DNA from: Bacillota bacterium
GTDB lineage: Bacteria > Bacillota > Sulfobacillia > Sulfobacillales > Sulfobacillaceae
Reading direction: 5' to 3'
Length of the DNA stretch: 64,000 bases
NCBI GenBank assembly: GCA_026627065.1
Contig: JAPNUO010000001.1
Span: 62,001 to 126,000, forward strand
Positions 43,195 to 52,878 of this stretch are shown here, in pieces; the stretch's first letter is position 1; every line of letters begins with the position of its first letter. The notes under the pieces were generated by a model. It saw only the letters and a program-made list of their open reading frames with translations, was not told the origin of the DNA and did not search any database. Made by a program: the position numbers and the translations under genes.

Positions 43195-43425
43195 TCACCC
43201 TTTCCGCAGCGCTAATTGCGCTAATTCGGGATGCGTCGTGAAAAGTCCTTTCCGAGGCAGGGAGGATCCGAATTTCTCTTGAAGGCGCCATGCGAGGCAG
43301 AAAAAGAGCTGATCTGAGTAGGGAGGGAAGTCAGAAACCAATTTTTCGGAAAGGATTCGGGCGGGCGGCAGCAAGCGGAGGCCATAACTTGGGTCCGCAC
43401 CTGTCGTGGCCAACCTTGATTGCAT
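43195..43425 (-). CDS. Small hypothetical protein upstream of the chemoreceptor
   Basis: 76 residues, ending 6 bp before the chemoreceptor start, same strand. LLPPARILSEKLVSDFPPYS and LAWRLQEKFGSSLPRKGLF look like real coding sequence, but no family is recognised. The frame is open some 40 codons further upstream without a start codon, so the true beginning is uncertain. Confidence 0.35.
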   Translation of the reverse strand: MQSRLATTGADPSYGLRLLPPARILSEKLVSDFPPYSDQLFFCLAWRLQEKFGSSLPRKGLFTTHPELAQLALRKG

Positions 43426-43633
43426 GACGGTGCTGAACCCAGGAAAGCGTGGGAGCGTCCAACCGCTCCGCTGAAAAGAGGCGCTGCCCGGCGAGACGGA
43501 TTCGTGTGTTTGCCCGAAATCCTGTGTAGAACAGAGTCGAAGAGAAGTTCATGATTAGTGCTGGCCGCAGCGACTGATGCGCCGCCGACGCTGGCTTAGA
43601 CCACGCACACGCACGGGGAATTGAACGACTAGC

Positions 43634-44206
43634 TCATCGGACCAACAGGAGCCAAGTCCCAGCGGCGAAGGCAGAGAATCCCACGGCCCATGCGACGGCG
43701 ATGAACTCGCCGGGGTTGCCGCGCGGGGTGAGCGTAAACATGGTGGCAAAGGCGGCTAGGGAGATGGCAGTGAGCAGGCTGCCGCCCCCGTATTTTTGCC
43801 AGGCCCGCCGTCGCCTTTGACGGGCGAGCTGTGCCTGCCAAGCGCCAAAGACGAGGGGACTCAGCGCGTCGTGGTCCAGTGCCGTTATCACGGCTTGGCC
43901 CAATGTGGCCGGGTCGGTGTCCGGGGTCACCCGCCACCCATTGAACACGCCGAGACGATAAAAAAAGTCTTTGCCTTGGGCCTCGGCAACCGGGGACAAG
44001 ACGTCCCATGTCGGCTCCGAGGGACGATGCAGGTAAAGCCAACCTTCTGGGCGGTCGGCAATGGTGACGAGCCCCAGGTAGTCGATGACCGGCAAGAGGG
44101 CCTGCTGGCAGGCGGACCACCACTCGGTCCAGGGGTTTTCGAACAGTGTCGCATGACGATCTTCATGTCGCACGCGAGCGGCGGCCAGAACCTCCCATAG
44201 AGACAT
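43634..44206 (-). CDS. Hypothetical protein with two C-terminal membrane segments
   Basis: 190 residues: a soluble, Trp-rich N-terminal two-thirds (EWWSACQQALLPVIDYLGLV, EGWLYLHRPSEPTW), a basic stretch (ARQRRRRAWQKYGG), then two membrane helices (about 143-160 and 168-188). No family recognised. GAGGGAT precedes the ATG. A TATAAT on the minus strand about 150 bases upstream may be its promoter. Confidence 0.55.
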   Translation of the reverse strand: MSLWEVLAAARVRHEDRHATLFENPWTEWWSACQQALLPVIDYLGLVTIADRPEGWLYLHRPSEPTWDVLSPVAEAQGKDFFYRLGVFNGWRVTPDTDPATLGQAVITALDHDALSPLVFGAWQAQLARQRRRRAWQKYGGGSLLTAISLAAFATMFTLTPRGNPGEFIAVAWAVGFSAFAAGTWLLLVR

Positions 44207-45315
44207 CGGCGATCCCTCCTCATACTCTCCCCGAGTCCAGGAACGGCTTTGCGATTGATCGAACCGGCGGGAGCAGAGAATGAGTTCCCTTTGAGGAACA
44301 ATTAATGCTGAGCCACCTATGAGACGGCGAAATCCTACGCACTTGTCTCGCTTATTATAATACGTCGCTTCAACAAAAGCAGGAGTTAACGAATAATTCT
44401 CAAAAGCTGGAACCGGGCTTTAGCGCAAGTGGACTCCTCCGCCAGTGGAAAAAGGCCGGTAGGGGCTCCACTGTCAGGGCCACCCCCTGCCTCAGGTCCA
44501 GCTGAGGCTTCTTCTTCATGTGGGCGCTCCACGGCGGAATTTGGGATCGGCGCGACGGCGTCAACGCGCAGGGAGGAGGCACACCAGACGGTTATGTGTT
44601 TTCTTGGCCCCGCTGACCCCATTGATCCCATTGATCAAACGGCATGCACAAACCAAGCCATAGGGTTTCCGGATGAGAGGGAGGGGCAGTGACCCAAACA
44701 ACGGTCGGTTGCCGCGACTTGTTTACCAGCGAAGCTGTGGGCGTCAACGACAGAGGTGGAGAGTCGCGCGGAGCCGAGCGTCGATTTCCCGAAGGAAGAG
44801 CCAGAGAGAATGGATGACTCTAGGGGGTGCGCCTGATGAACGGGTCGTACGCGAGTCAGATAGAACAACACGATTGTTTTACCGAGCTGAGGCAGTGCGA
44901 GTCGCAAAAGCGATGTCGGCGTCTCAAAAGAGGGCCCCATGCGAAACGACCTCGATTAGGTTAAGAAGCTGAGCGGCCAGGGGATTTTTCGGCGCGCAGG
45001 GACAGCAGATACCGCAATCTGCCGAGGAGTAGCCTCTGAATTGTTCTCCTGGTGCGCGAATTGCTCCGGTTTCGCGGAGCGGCGAGGCAGGCCCGTCAGT
45101 TCATGTAATTTGGCTCAAGCGCGTCCGAGCGATGAGGCTGGCCGCCCAGAATTCTTATGGCCCGGCGTGGGCGTTTGCCCCCTATAAACGCGTTGATGGG
45201 GCTTGCCCAGGGAGGCCGCGTTCTCCGCGGTGGCGACTCGGCTAGGTATGCGCTACAATCTTCCACGGCGCGGCGGTTAGCGGCGGTGTCCGCACAGGGC
45301 CTCCTTGCATATGGC
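44207..45315. other. 1.1-kb stretch without a supported gene
   Basis: Short frames on both strands, none with a start signal or recognisable motif. The first 200 bases probably hold the promoter of the membrane-protein gene (AT-rich with TATAAT near 44355 on the minus strand). The rest may be decayed coding sequence. Confidence 0.4.
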
Positions 45316-46626
45316 TCAAGGGGCGTCCTTTCGAAGAAATGTCACGGGAAGTCTTTCGTCTTCCCAGAGCACCGTACTTACCGCCGGCACAGTCTCAGCG
45401 AGAAGACGGCCGTGGGAGAAGACCCATCGCGGCCGCGACATTAACCGCAAGACATCGACGATGGTCGGTTCGCAGAACACGACGAGACTTGCTGGAGCGC
45501 CCTCGCGAATGCCGTATTTCGGCAATTCCATGACGGTTGCGCCGGCTTCGGTGATGCTGCGCCAGACCCAGGGAAGCTGAGCACGGCCTGTCAGATGGCC
45601 CACGTGAGCAAGCATGGACGCCACGAATACCTGATTTCCCGAACCGAGGGGATACCAGGGATCCATGATCGAGTCGTGACCGGCGGCCACGGTTACGCCG
45701 GCTTCGATGAGCTCCTTGACGCGTGTCATACCACGACGCTTGGGGTAGGTGTCAAATCGGCCTTGCAGGACAATGTTGTCCAGGGGGTTGGCGACGATAT
45801 GGACCTGGGCTCGGGCCAGGAGCCGAAGCAATTTAAACGCGTACGCATCATTGTATGATCCCATGGCCGTGGTGTGGCTTGCCGTAACCCGTCCCTGAAG
45901 ATGATAAAGGCGGGTGCAATTGGCCACCGTTTCTAAAAATCGCGAGTGGTCGTCGTCCGTCTCGTCGCAATGGATGTCAACGGCCCGCTGATACCGCCGC
46001 GCGAGGTCAAACGCCAGCTCCACATCGCGAAGGCCGTCCTCGCGGGTCCATTCGTAATGGGGGATTCCACCCACTGCATCGGCTCCCAAACGGACGGCTT
46101 CTTCGAGAAGTTCCGGCCCCCGGGGCGTGCAAAAAATTCCATCTTGAGGGAATGCTACAATTTGTAACGTCAGCCAAGGTTTCATCCGTTCTCGAAGTGT
46201 CAACAGCGTTTTGAGTGCCGTCAGGGAAGGATCCGAGACATCGACGTGGGTGCGGATGGCGAGTACTCCATGCACCATGTGCCATCGGAGAGCCTCTTCC
46301 GCTCGCCCGGCGACATCATCTGGAGTGAGATAGGGCTTCCGTTCGCTCCAGCGCTGGATTCCTTCGATGAGGGTGCCTGTCATGTTGGCCTGAGGGAATC
46401 CTTCGGTCAATACCGCGTCTAAATGGATATGAGGGTCCACCAGGGGTGGGCTCGCAAGCCCGCCGTCGGCATCATAAACCTCAGCCCCTTCGGCGGTGAG
46501 CGGTTCCTCGGAGATGCGCGTGATGATTCCCCCTTCGATCCTGATATTGACCGGTCTTTCCCGTTCGAGGAGTCGCGCGTTGCGGATGACAATCGGCGTC
46601 ACGGTGTCCATAGATTCTCGGGTCAT
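45316..46626 (-). CDS. codA: Cytosine deaminase / amidohydrolase (CodA-like)
   Basis: 436 residues from ATG 46626, AAGGGGGAC upstream, overlapping the permease stop by ATGA. Amidohydrolase TIM barrel with the metal-binding PHIHLD near residue 65, AIRTHVDVSD, VDIHCDETDDDHSRF, VTASHTTAMGSYND and TVAAGHDSIMDPWYPLG (metal Asp). These blocks match CodA-type cytosine deaminases, which convert cytosine to uracil and ammonia. Paired with a cytosine-type permease it would feed uracil to the pyrimidine degradation genes downstream. A related amidohydrolase acting on isoguanine or creatinine is a lesser possibility. Confidence 0.85.
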   Translation of the reverse strand: MTRESMDTVTPIVIRNARLLERERPVNIRIEGGIITRISEEPLTAEGAEVYDADGGLASPPLVDPHIHLDAVLTEGFPQANMTGTLIEGIQRWSERKPYLTPDDVAGRAEEALRWHMVHGVLAIRTHVDVSDPSLTALKTLLTLRERMKPWLTLQIVAFPQDGIFCTPRGPELLEEAVRLGADAVGGIPHYEWTREDGLRDVELAFDLARRYQRAVDIHCDETDDDHSRFLETVANCTRLYHLQGRVTASHTTAMGSYNDAYAFKLLRLLARAQVHIVANPLDNIVLQGRFDTYPKRRGMTRVKELIEAGVTVAAGHDSIMDPWYPLGSGNQVFVASMLAHVGHLTGRAQLPWVWRSITEAGATVMELPKYGIREGAPASLVVFCEPTIVDVLRLMSRPRWVFSHGRLLAETVPAVSTVLWEDERLPVTFLRKDAP

Positions 46627-48071
46627 AGAGAGAGTCCCCCTTCTTTGTGTGAGGCATGAGCGATTTGCGAGGCGGTACGCAGCGACCGTAGGCGCCAAGG
46701 GAGATAGATGGCTACGCTGACTACGGTGCCGGCTACCAAACTAAAGTCTCCGTGGCCGACCCACGCTGTCAACGGGCCGACGAAAAGCGGATAATCGTTG
46801 ACGAACATGAGGGATGCTAGAAGCCCGGCCAAAAAGGCCACAAAGGCGGGCCAGTGAATGCCGTGAGTGTACCAGTAGCGGCCTTGGCGGGAAAATAAGT
46901 CCTCGGGAATGTAGGGACCGGGGTCGAGAAAATAGTCTAGGACGTAGATGGCCGTCCATGGCGTGACCCACACAATCATGAGCCCGAGAAACGTTTCAAA
47001 GCTCGACACAAAATTGTAGACATAAAGCGCGAAGATTCCCATCAGGGCGACCAGCACCATGTCCACAATGACGGTTTTGTGTCTTGCAAGGGAGACGCCC
47101 AGTGACTGCAGCGCCAAACCTGAGGTGTAGGCGTTTAACACATTCGCCGAAAATAAGCCGACCATAATGATGAGGGCAAAGGGCACGAGGAATGCGGTAG
47201 GTAATGCATGAGGGAGATCGTTGACCGGATTGGCCATGCGAAAACTGAGCGACAACATGACTCCCACGGCCATTACCACATTGGACACAATGGCAAATCC
47301 CCAGAAAACGTTGGCGACAACGCGCTTGGGCGAGACGTTCTGGGGAAGGTAACGGGAGTATTCAGCAGAAAAATTGGCCCACCCGTAAGGAGCCGAAGAA
47401 ACCACCAGCATGAGGCCGATGAGCCAGGATCCCCATACCGTACTTCCCACCAAAGGAGCGACATGCTGGGAAAGTCCAAAACGAAAGAGGACCCCGCGAG
47501 CCACCAGAAGGACAATCATGACGGCAAAGCCGAGGGAGAGAAACAGCGACGTAAACCGCTGGAGATAAAGAATGGTGGCGTGACCTAATAAGGACCACAG
47601 CAACGTGCCCAGAATCATCCAGGACAAGCCAATGCCGCTGAGGACAGGGGACGAGGCGCTGAGACCCGCAATTTTTTCCACCACGGCGACGAGCACAAGA
47701 ACCCCGAGCACCGTGTTAACCCCTTCCCATCCGACGGCTTCTATCCATGTGAGCAACGTGGGCAGCCAGTTCCCGCGCACGCCAAAGACTGCCCGGCTGG
47801 TGGTCATGGTGGAGGACCCGTACCGCGGTCCATAAAGGCTGGTCACAGCAAAGATGACCACAAAAAGATCCATGACAAGAATATCTAGGAGGCACTCCCA
47901 AAAGTTTAACCCCAGGTAAGGGAGAAGGCCGCCAATCACCAAATTGCCCATGGCGAAGTTGGCGGCAGCCCAGTTGTAAAACAGCGCGCGCGGACTTCCC
48001 TGACGCTCGGTGGGGCTGATGATATCGATGCCCTTCCTTTCAATGTGAAAAGCTTGGTTTTGTTGTGACAT
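46623..48071 (-). CDS. codB: NCS1 cytosine/purine permease (CodB-like)
   Basis: 482 residues from ATG 48071 (AAGGAGGGAG upstream); the frame extends to 48200 without a start signal. Twelve hydrophobic segments of the NCS1 family: ALFYNWAAANFAMGNLVIGG, TSLYGPRYGSSTMTTSRAVFG and SSAPYGWANFSAEYSRYLP. It would import cytosine by cation symport for the deaminase in the same operon. Divergent from a second NCS1 permease gene across an AT-rich regulatory region. Confidence 0.87.
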   Translation of the reverse strand: MSQQNQAFHIERKGIDIISPTERQGSPRALFYNWAAANFAMGNLVIGGLLPYLGLNFWECLLDILVMDLFVVIFAVTSLYGPRYGSSTMTTSRAVFGVRGNWLPTLLTWIEAVGWEGVNTVLGVLVLVAVVEKIAGLSASSPVLSGIGLSWMILGTLLWSLLGHATILYLQRFTSLFLSLGFAVMIVLLVARGVLFRFGLSQHVAPLVGSTVWGSWLIGLMLVVSSAPYGWANFSAEYSRYLPQNVSPKRVVANVFWGFAIVSNVVMAVGVMLSLSFRMANPVNDLPHALPTAFLVPFALIIMVGLFSANVLNAYTSGLALQSLGVSLARHKTVIVDMVLVALMGIFALYVYNFVSSFETFLGLMIVWVTPWTAIYVLDYFLDPGPYIPEDLFSRQGRYWYTHGIHWPAFVAFLAGLLASLMFVNDYPLFVGPLTAWVGHGDFSLVAGTVVSVAIYLPWRLRSLRTASQIAHASHKEGGLSL

Positions 48072-48208
48072 TGTCTCCCTCCTTTTGACGATGAACACGA
48101 GAGATCTTGCGGGCACCCGCCGGATGAACTTTTCCTTGACGGCGACCACCACCCCAAGACGTACGCGACAGGTGCATCCCCTTGCGAACGGGTCGGCCAT
48201 GACCTATC

Positions 48209-48306
48209 CTAACATAAAACGGAAAATAAAATTATTATCTATGAAATAAATCATCAATAAGTTAACATGTAATCAGGAATATAACTAAACAGCTAACATA
48301 AAAACG
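48209..48306. promoter_or_regulatory. AT-rich divergent control region with direct repeats
   Basis: CTAACATAAAACG (48209-48221) recurs as CTAACATAAAAACG (48293-48306); a third TAACAT lies at 48263-48268. The block is far more AT-rich than its surroundings and lies upstream of codBA on the minus strand and of the plus-strand NCS1 permease. Probably the binding region of a pathway regulator and the codBA promoter. Confidence 0.45.
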
Positions 48307-48563
48307 AGAGCATTATGATAAGATGCGTTGTGAGCGACGGTGCCGAGACTGTGCTTAGACGCCCGCTGGCTTCATAAGCTCCGATGGCGGACCAATCTTT
48401 TTTGGCTGGGGATACCGGCGATTCCTTCATACAAACCCGCCAAGATTAGGGAAAAACTGGTACACACTGAATAATCACGATAGACACAACTCTCAGGCAT
48501 AATGAAGGCGTCGCCTGGATTACTCCAGATTGGCCAGACTGTAGGAAACTCCGGCGAAAGTTG

Positions 48564-48573
48564 GACAATTTGT
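48564..48573. promoter_or_regulatory. Candidate PucR box upstream of the NCS1 permease
   Basis: GACAATTTGT, the reverse complement of ACAAATTGTC, shares ten bases with the GACAAATTGTC palindrome in the pucR/aminotransferase promoter region at 57042. It lies about 90 bases before the permease start. Confidence 0.5.
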
Positions 48574-48661
48574 ACAAAGGAAAGTGTGGAGTTTTCGCTA
48601 ATTTCTCTGTCATCCTACATCTGATGTCCAACCAAGTCGTCTCGATGCAAGGAGGCATGAT

Positions 48662-50119
48662 ATGGTTGCGGATGTGGAAAACCCCGATTTGATTCGCTTC
48701 AATCGGGATATTGCGCCGACGGAAGCGTCGCAGAAGCAATGGACTCTCTACAATTACTTGAGCCTTTGGATTGGAATGTCTCACAACATTCCGACCTATC
48801 TCATGGCCGGAGGCTTCATTGCGCTGGGGATGAGCTGGTGGCAAGCGATTTTAACAGTCTTGGTGGGAAACTTGATTGTGCTCATTCCCATTCTCCTCAA
48901 TTCTCACCCCGGCACCAAGTACGGGATTCCCTTTCCGGTGTATGCCCGGGCGTCGTTTGGGGTAGTGGGAGCCAACCTTCCGGCGCTTTTAAGAGCGCTG
49001 GTGGCGGCTGGGTGGTTTGGCATTGAAACGGCAATTGGCGGTCAGGCGATCCAAACCTTTTTGCTGATCCTCATCCCCGGTTGGGCGCACTTTTCTCAGC
49101 TCTTTACCTTTGTGGGGATGAATCTGGGCGGCTGGATCGGGTTTCTTCTCTTCTGGTTTTTGAACATCTGGATAATTTTTCACGGGATTGAGGCGGTGCG
49201 GCGGTTTGAGGCCTGGGCCGGCCCCTCTGTGCTTGCCTTAGGCATTGGCCTTTTAATCTGGGCGCATACGGCGGCTCACGGATTTGGCCCGATGTTGGCG
49301 GAACCTGCCAAGTTGCACGGGGCTGCCCTGTGGGCGGTGGTGATTCCTTCGCTGACTAGCGTCGTGGGATTTTGGTCGACGCTATCCTTGAATATTCCTG
49401 ACTTTACTCGTTTTGCCAAAAGCCAGAAGTCGCAGTTCTGGGGGCAGGTGCTAGGACTGCCGACCACCATGACGGTGTTTTCGGGGATTGGCGTGCTGGT
49501 GACATCGGCGACCATTGTGGTGTTTCACCATGCGATCTCTGACCCCATTACCCTTCTCGGGCACTTTCACAATGTGTTCCTCCTCATCATCTCGATGGCG
49601 GCCGTGGTGGTGGCGACGCTGTCGGTGAACGTAGCGGCGAATGTGGTCTCGCCGGCGTACGACTTTATTCAGCTCTTTCCCAAGCGCATGACGTTTGCCC
49701 GCGGCGGGCTCCTCACCGGCATCTTAGCCATTGTGATGTGTCCCTGGCTTCTGATTTCCAATCCCCACATCTACATCTACAGTTGGCTGGACGTGTATTC
49801 GGGGTTTTTGGGGCCCATTGCCGCGATCTTAATTGCCGATTACTGGGTCTTTCGCCGGCAAACCTTGGCGGTGACGGAGCTTTACGAAAAGACCGGCCGC
49901 TACTACTACAGAAACGGCATCAACAGTCTGGCGGTGTGGGCCTTAGCGGCGGGCATCGTGGTGTCGTTAATAGGAAAAGTGGTGCCCGCGCTCGTGTGGC
50001 TCTTTAACTACTCGTGGTTTGTCGGATTTGTCGTGTCGTTTGTCGTGTACCTTCTCCTCATGCAAAGGCGGAAGGATGTTCCAGTGCAAAGCGAAATGGG
50101 CGCACTGGGGACGCACTGA
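48662..50119 (+). CDS. NCS1 permease for uracil/hydantoin-type substrates
   Basis: 485 residues, 12 membrane segments, of the longer Mhp1/PucI branch of NCS1: QWTLYNYLSLWIGMSHNIPTY at TM1, NSHPGTKYGIPFPVYARASFG, SLTSVVGFWSTLSLNIPDFTRFA and VSPAYDFIQLFP. Relatives transport hydantoin, allantoin or uracil with sodium or protons. It precedes the ureidopropionase and dehydrogenase genes, so uracil or dihydropyrimidines are likely substrates. ATG 48662 with CAAGGAGG upstream. Confidence 0.86.
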   Translation: MVADVENPDLIRFNRDIAPTEASQKQWTLYNYLSLWIGMSHNIPTYLMAGGFIALGMSWWQAILTVLVGNLIVLIPILLNSHPGTKYGIPFPVYARASFGVVGANLPALLRALVAAGWFGIETAIGGQAIQTFLLILIPGWAHFSQLFTFVGMNLGGWIGFLLFWFLNIWIIFHGIEAVRRFEAWAGPSVLALGIGLLIWAHTAAHGFGPMLAEPAKLHGAALWAVVIPSLTSVVGFWSTLSLNIPDFTRFAKSQKSQFWGQVLGLPTTMTVFSGIGVLVTSATIVVFHHAISDPITLLGHFHNVFLLIISMAAVVVATLSVNVAANVVSPAYDFIQLFPKRMTFARGGLLTGILAIVMCPWLLISNPHIYIYSWLDVYSGFLGPIAAILIADYWVFRRQTLAVTELYEKTGRYYYRNGINSLAVWALAAGIVVSLIGKVVPALVWLFNYSWFVGFVVSFVVYLLLMQRRKDVPVQSEMGALGTH

Positions 50120-50163
50120 CTGGAGTACTACAGAAATAGCGTTCGACACAAGGAGGGTGTTTG

Positions 50164-51051
50164 ATGAGCCGCATGGTCCGCGTGGGGTTGATTCAAGCAA
50201 GTCACGATGTGCCGGGGGACCGGCCCCTGGAGGAGCACAAGAAGTCGGCGATTGACAAGCACGTGGGCCTGATCTATGAAGCCCGGCAGCGCGGAGCGGA
50301 GATTGTCTGTTTACAAGAATTGTTTTACGGCCCCTACTTTTGTGCGGAACAAAATCCGCGCTGGTACGACCTGACCGAGCCCATTCCAGACGGGCCGACG
50401 ACTCAAATGATGCAGACTATTGCCCGGGAAACCGGCATGGTGCTGATTGTACCCATGTACGAAGAAGAAATCACCGGCCTTTATTACAACACGGCAGCCG
50501 TCATTGATGCCGACGGACGGTATCTGGGCAAATACCGCAAGAACCATCTGCCGCACGTCCAAGCCGGAGAGAGCCCGCATACAGGCTTCTGGGAAAAATA
50601 TTACTTTCGCCCTGGGAACCTGGGATACCCCGTCTTTGAGACGGCGGTCGGTAAAATCGGCGTGTATATCTGCTATGACCGCCATTTTCCCGAAGGAGCC
50701 CGGGCGCTCGGACTCAATGGCGCGGAGATCGTCTTTAACCCCTCGGCGACGGTAGCGGGTCTCTCAAAGTACTTATGGAAACTGGAGCAGCCTGCGCATG
50801 CGGTGGCCAACGGGTATTTTGTCGGGGCCATCAACCGGGTGGGGGTGGAATCGCCTTGGAACATGGGCGAGTTCTACGGAGAAAGTTACCTGGTCGATCC
50901 GCGTGGACAATTTGTGGCAGTGGGAAGCCCGAATCAGACGGAAGTCGTGATTGGCGACGCCGACTTGGACATGGTGCGGGAAGTGCGCAACCTGTGGCAG
51001 TTTTTCCGGGATCGCCGTCCGGAAAGCTACGGGCGCCTAACCGAGTTGTAG
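50164..51051 (+). CDS. pydC: Beta-ureidopropionase (N-carbamoyl-beta-alanine amidohydrolase)
   Basis: 295 residues of the nitrilase superfamily with the Glu-Lys-Cys triad visible: E52 in CLQELFYGPYF, K126 in YRKNHLP and C170 in ICYDRHFPEGAR. The EAR...LQELFYGPYFC and NRVGVESPWN segments are close to bacterial and plant beta-ureidopropionases. It hydrolyses N-carbamoyl-beta-alanine to beta-alanine, CO2 and ammonia, step three of reductive pyrimidine breakdown. ATG 50164 behind AAGGAGGG. Confidence 0.9.
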   Translation: MSRMVRVGLIQASHDVPGDRPLEEHKKSAIDKHVGLIYEARQRGAEIVCLQELFYGPYFCAEQNPRWYDLTEPIPDGPTTQMMQTIARETGMVLIVPMYEEEITGLYYNTAAVIDADGRYLGKYRKNHLPHVQAGESPHTGFWEKYYFRPGNLGYPVFETAVGKIGVYICYDRHFPEGARALGLNGAEIVFNPSATVAGLSKYLWKLEQPAHAVANGYFVGAINRVGVESPWNMGEFYGESYLVDPRGQFVAVGSPNQTEVVIGDADLDMVREVRNLWQFFRDRRPESYGRLTEL

Positions 51052-51517
51052 AACGGTGCGCGGGGAGCTTTGGCGGAGCGCATGGATTCAAGACGTCGGA
51101 GCCCCCGCCGCCAGTCGTCCAGGTCACCCGGCGGACGAGGTGGCCGCAGTTGCGAACGAACCCCCGTGTAATGGCCTTGCGGTTACCTGGGCCCGGCCGA
51201 TTGCGCAGTCACGCCATTACCCCTGGGGAGGCGCTGTCTCCACCTCGCGGGGACACACGCGGTGAGGCGAAAAATGTGTCAGACGCGTGCCTAGGGATTC
51301 AGCGCGTACGAAGGATGTCGCCGATGGGGCGAAATATCCCATGGGAGATTTCCCGAACTTTGACGAAATCGCGGTAACCACTCCCGAACCTTCTAGAAAG
51401 CAAATGCGCCAGGGCGGCGGGAAGCCGTCGTGATCGTTGCTGAAGTAAAAAAACGGCGGGGATGCACAGAGAGACTTCTCGCGTTGTTGTCGGAATTCGG
51501 AAGAAAGGGTGAACGTC
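51052..51517 (+). other. Gap between pydC and the dehydrogenase genes
   Basis: No supported gene. The last 100 bases form the leader of the next gene and may carry a promoter (TTGTTG near 51483), so the dehydrogenase operon could be transcribed separately from pydC. Confidence 0.4.
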
Positions 51518-52852
51518 ATGGCCATACCAGTCGATCAGCCTCCTCAATTTGCGGAAGTGGTGCCCCCCTTGACCCCGCGCGAAGCGGAAGAAGAAGCGCT
51601 CCGCTGCTATTACTGCTATGATGCGCCGTGCATCAAGGCTTGTCCCACCAACATTGATATTCCGCGGTTCATTCATCACATTGTCACGGGCGACTTGAAG
51701 GCGTCCGCGCGTACGATTTTGGATGCCAACATTTTAGGCGCGACATGTGCGCGTATTTGTCCGACGGAAGCGCTTTGCGAAGGACACTGCGTGCGCACGC
51801 ACGATAGTCGGCCCGTGAGCATTGGGCGACTACAGCGGGTGGCGATGGACTATGCCATGACCCAGGGAGTGCCCGCGTTGCCCCCGCGTCCGCGTCACGG
51901 GTCTGGGCGCGTGGCTATCGTCGGGGCTGGGCCTGCTGGCCTGGGGGCGGCCGCTGAGCTGTTGCGTGCCGGTTATCAGGTCGAGATTTTTGATCGCCGG
52001 GAGGAGGGGGGAGGGCTTGACACGTATGGCATTGTGTCATACCGCGAGCCGGTGGCGGTCAGCCTCTTTGAGGTCAACATGGTGCGACAATTGGGCGCCA
52101 AAATGCACCTGGGAGAGACCGTGGATGCGCCGCGGATCCGCGCCCTGCAGCGGGATTTTGATGCGGTCATTGTGGCCGTGGGCCTGGGCAAAGTGCCACG
52201 GCTCGCTATTCCCGGCGAGGATCTTGCGGGGGTGTACGATGCCCTCGACTTCATAGAAGCGACTAAAGTCGGCGACTTCGGCGCCTTTCCGGTGGGCGAA
52301 CGGGTGGCGGTCATTGGTGCCGGCAACACCGCGGTGGATGCAGCGACGTGCGCCAAGCGCCTGGGAGCTTCGGAGGTGACCATCTTTTACCGACGCGGCG
52401 AAGAAGCCATGTCTGCGTATCGTTACGAATATGAATTTGCGAAACAAGACGGCATTCGCTATCAGTGGTGGGCCCAGCCGGTGGCCATATTGGGGACCCA
52501 GCGGGTGAACGCTGTGCGTTTTAGCCGCACCCGTGTCGATGGGCCTGTGACCTCGAGGAGCGCTCCAGTGCAACTGGTTGAGGGCAGCGAATGGACAGTG
52601 CCGGTGGACACGGTCATCCGGGCGGTAGGACAAGAGAAGACGCTGGAGCTTTGGTCGGCGCTCGGCTGCCGCGTGGCGGATGGGCGCGTGGTGGTGGATC
52701 CTGAGACCTACGAAACCAGTGTCGCCGGGATCTTTGCCGTCGGCGACTGTTTGGCCCGCCCAGGGGAAGCCACCGTGGTCCAGGCGGTTGAAGATGGCAA
52801 GCGCGCGGCACGCGCCATCGACCGCATGCTCAGCGAAAAGTCGGCGCGATAA
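51518..52852 (+). CDS. preT: Dihydropyrimidine dehydrogenase, FAD/Fe-S subunit (PreT/PydX)
   Basis: 444 residues from ATG 51518 (GAAAGGGTGA upstream). An N-terminal Fe-S domain with CYYCYDAPCIKACPTNIDIP and CARICPTEALCEGHC, then a glutamate-synthase-like oxidoreductase: FAD motif VAIVGAGPAGLGAA, NAD motif VAVIGAGNTAVDAA and the FAD-closing GIFAVGDC. It matches PreT, which passes electrons from NADH through FAD and Fe-S clusters to PreA. First of three genes with short gaps (preT, preA, hydA). Confidence 0.92.
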   Translation: MAIPVDQPPQFAEVVPPLTPREAEEEALRCYYCYDAPCIKACPTNIDIPRFIHHIVTGDLKASARTILDANILGATCARICPTEALCEGHCVRTHDSRPVSIGRLQRVAMDYAMTQGVPALPPRPRHGSGRVAIVGAGPAGLGAAAELLRAGYQVEIFDRREEGGGLDTYGIVSYREPVAVSLFEVNMVRQLGAKMHLGETVDAPRIRALQRDFDAVIVAVGLGKVPRLAIPGEDLAGVYDALDFIEATKVGDFGAFPVGERVAVIGAGNTAVDAATCAKRLGASEVTIFYRRGEEAMSAYRYEYEFAKQDGIRYQWWAQPVAILGTQRVNAVRFSRTRVDGPVTSRSAPVQLVEGSEWTVPVDTVIRAVGQEKTLELWSALGCRVADGRVVVDPETYETSVAGIFAVGDCLARPGEATVVQAVEDGKRAARAIDRMLSEKSAR

Positions 52853-52878
52853 AGGGTTGATCACGAGGAGAGAGGATC

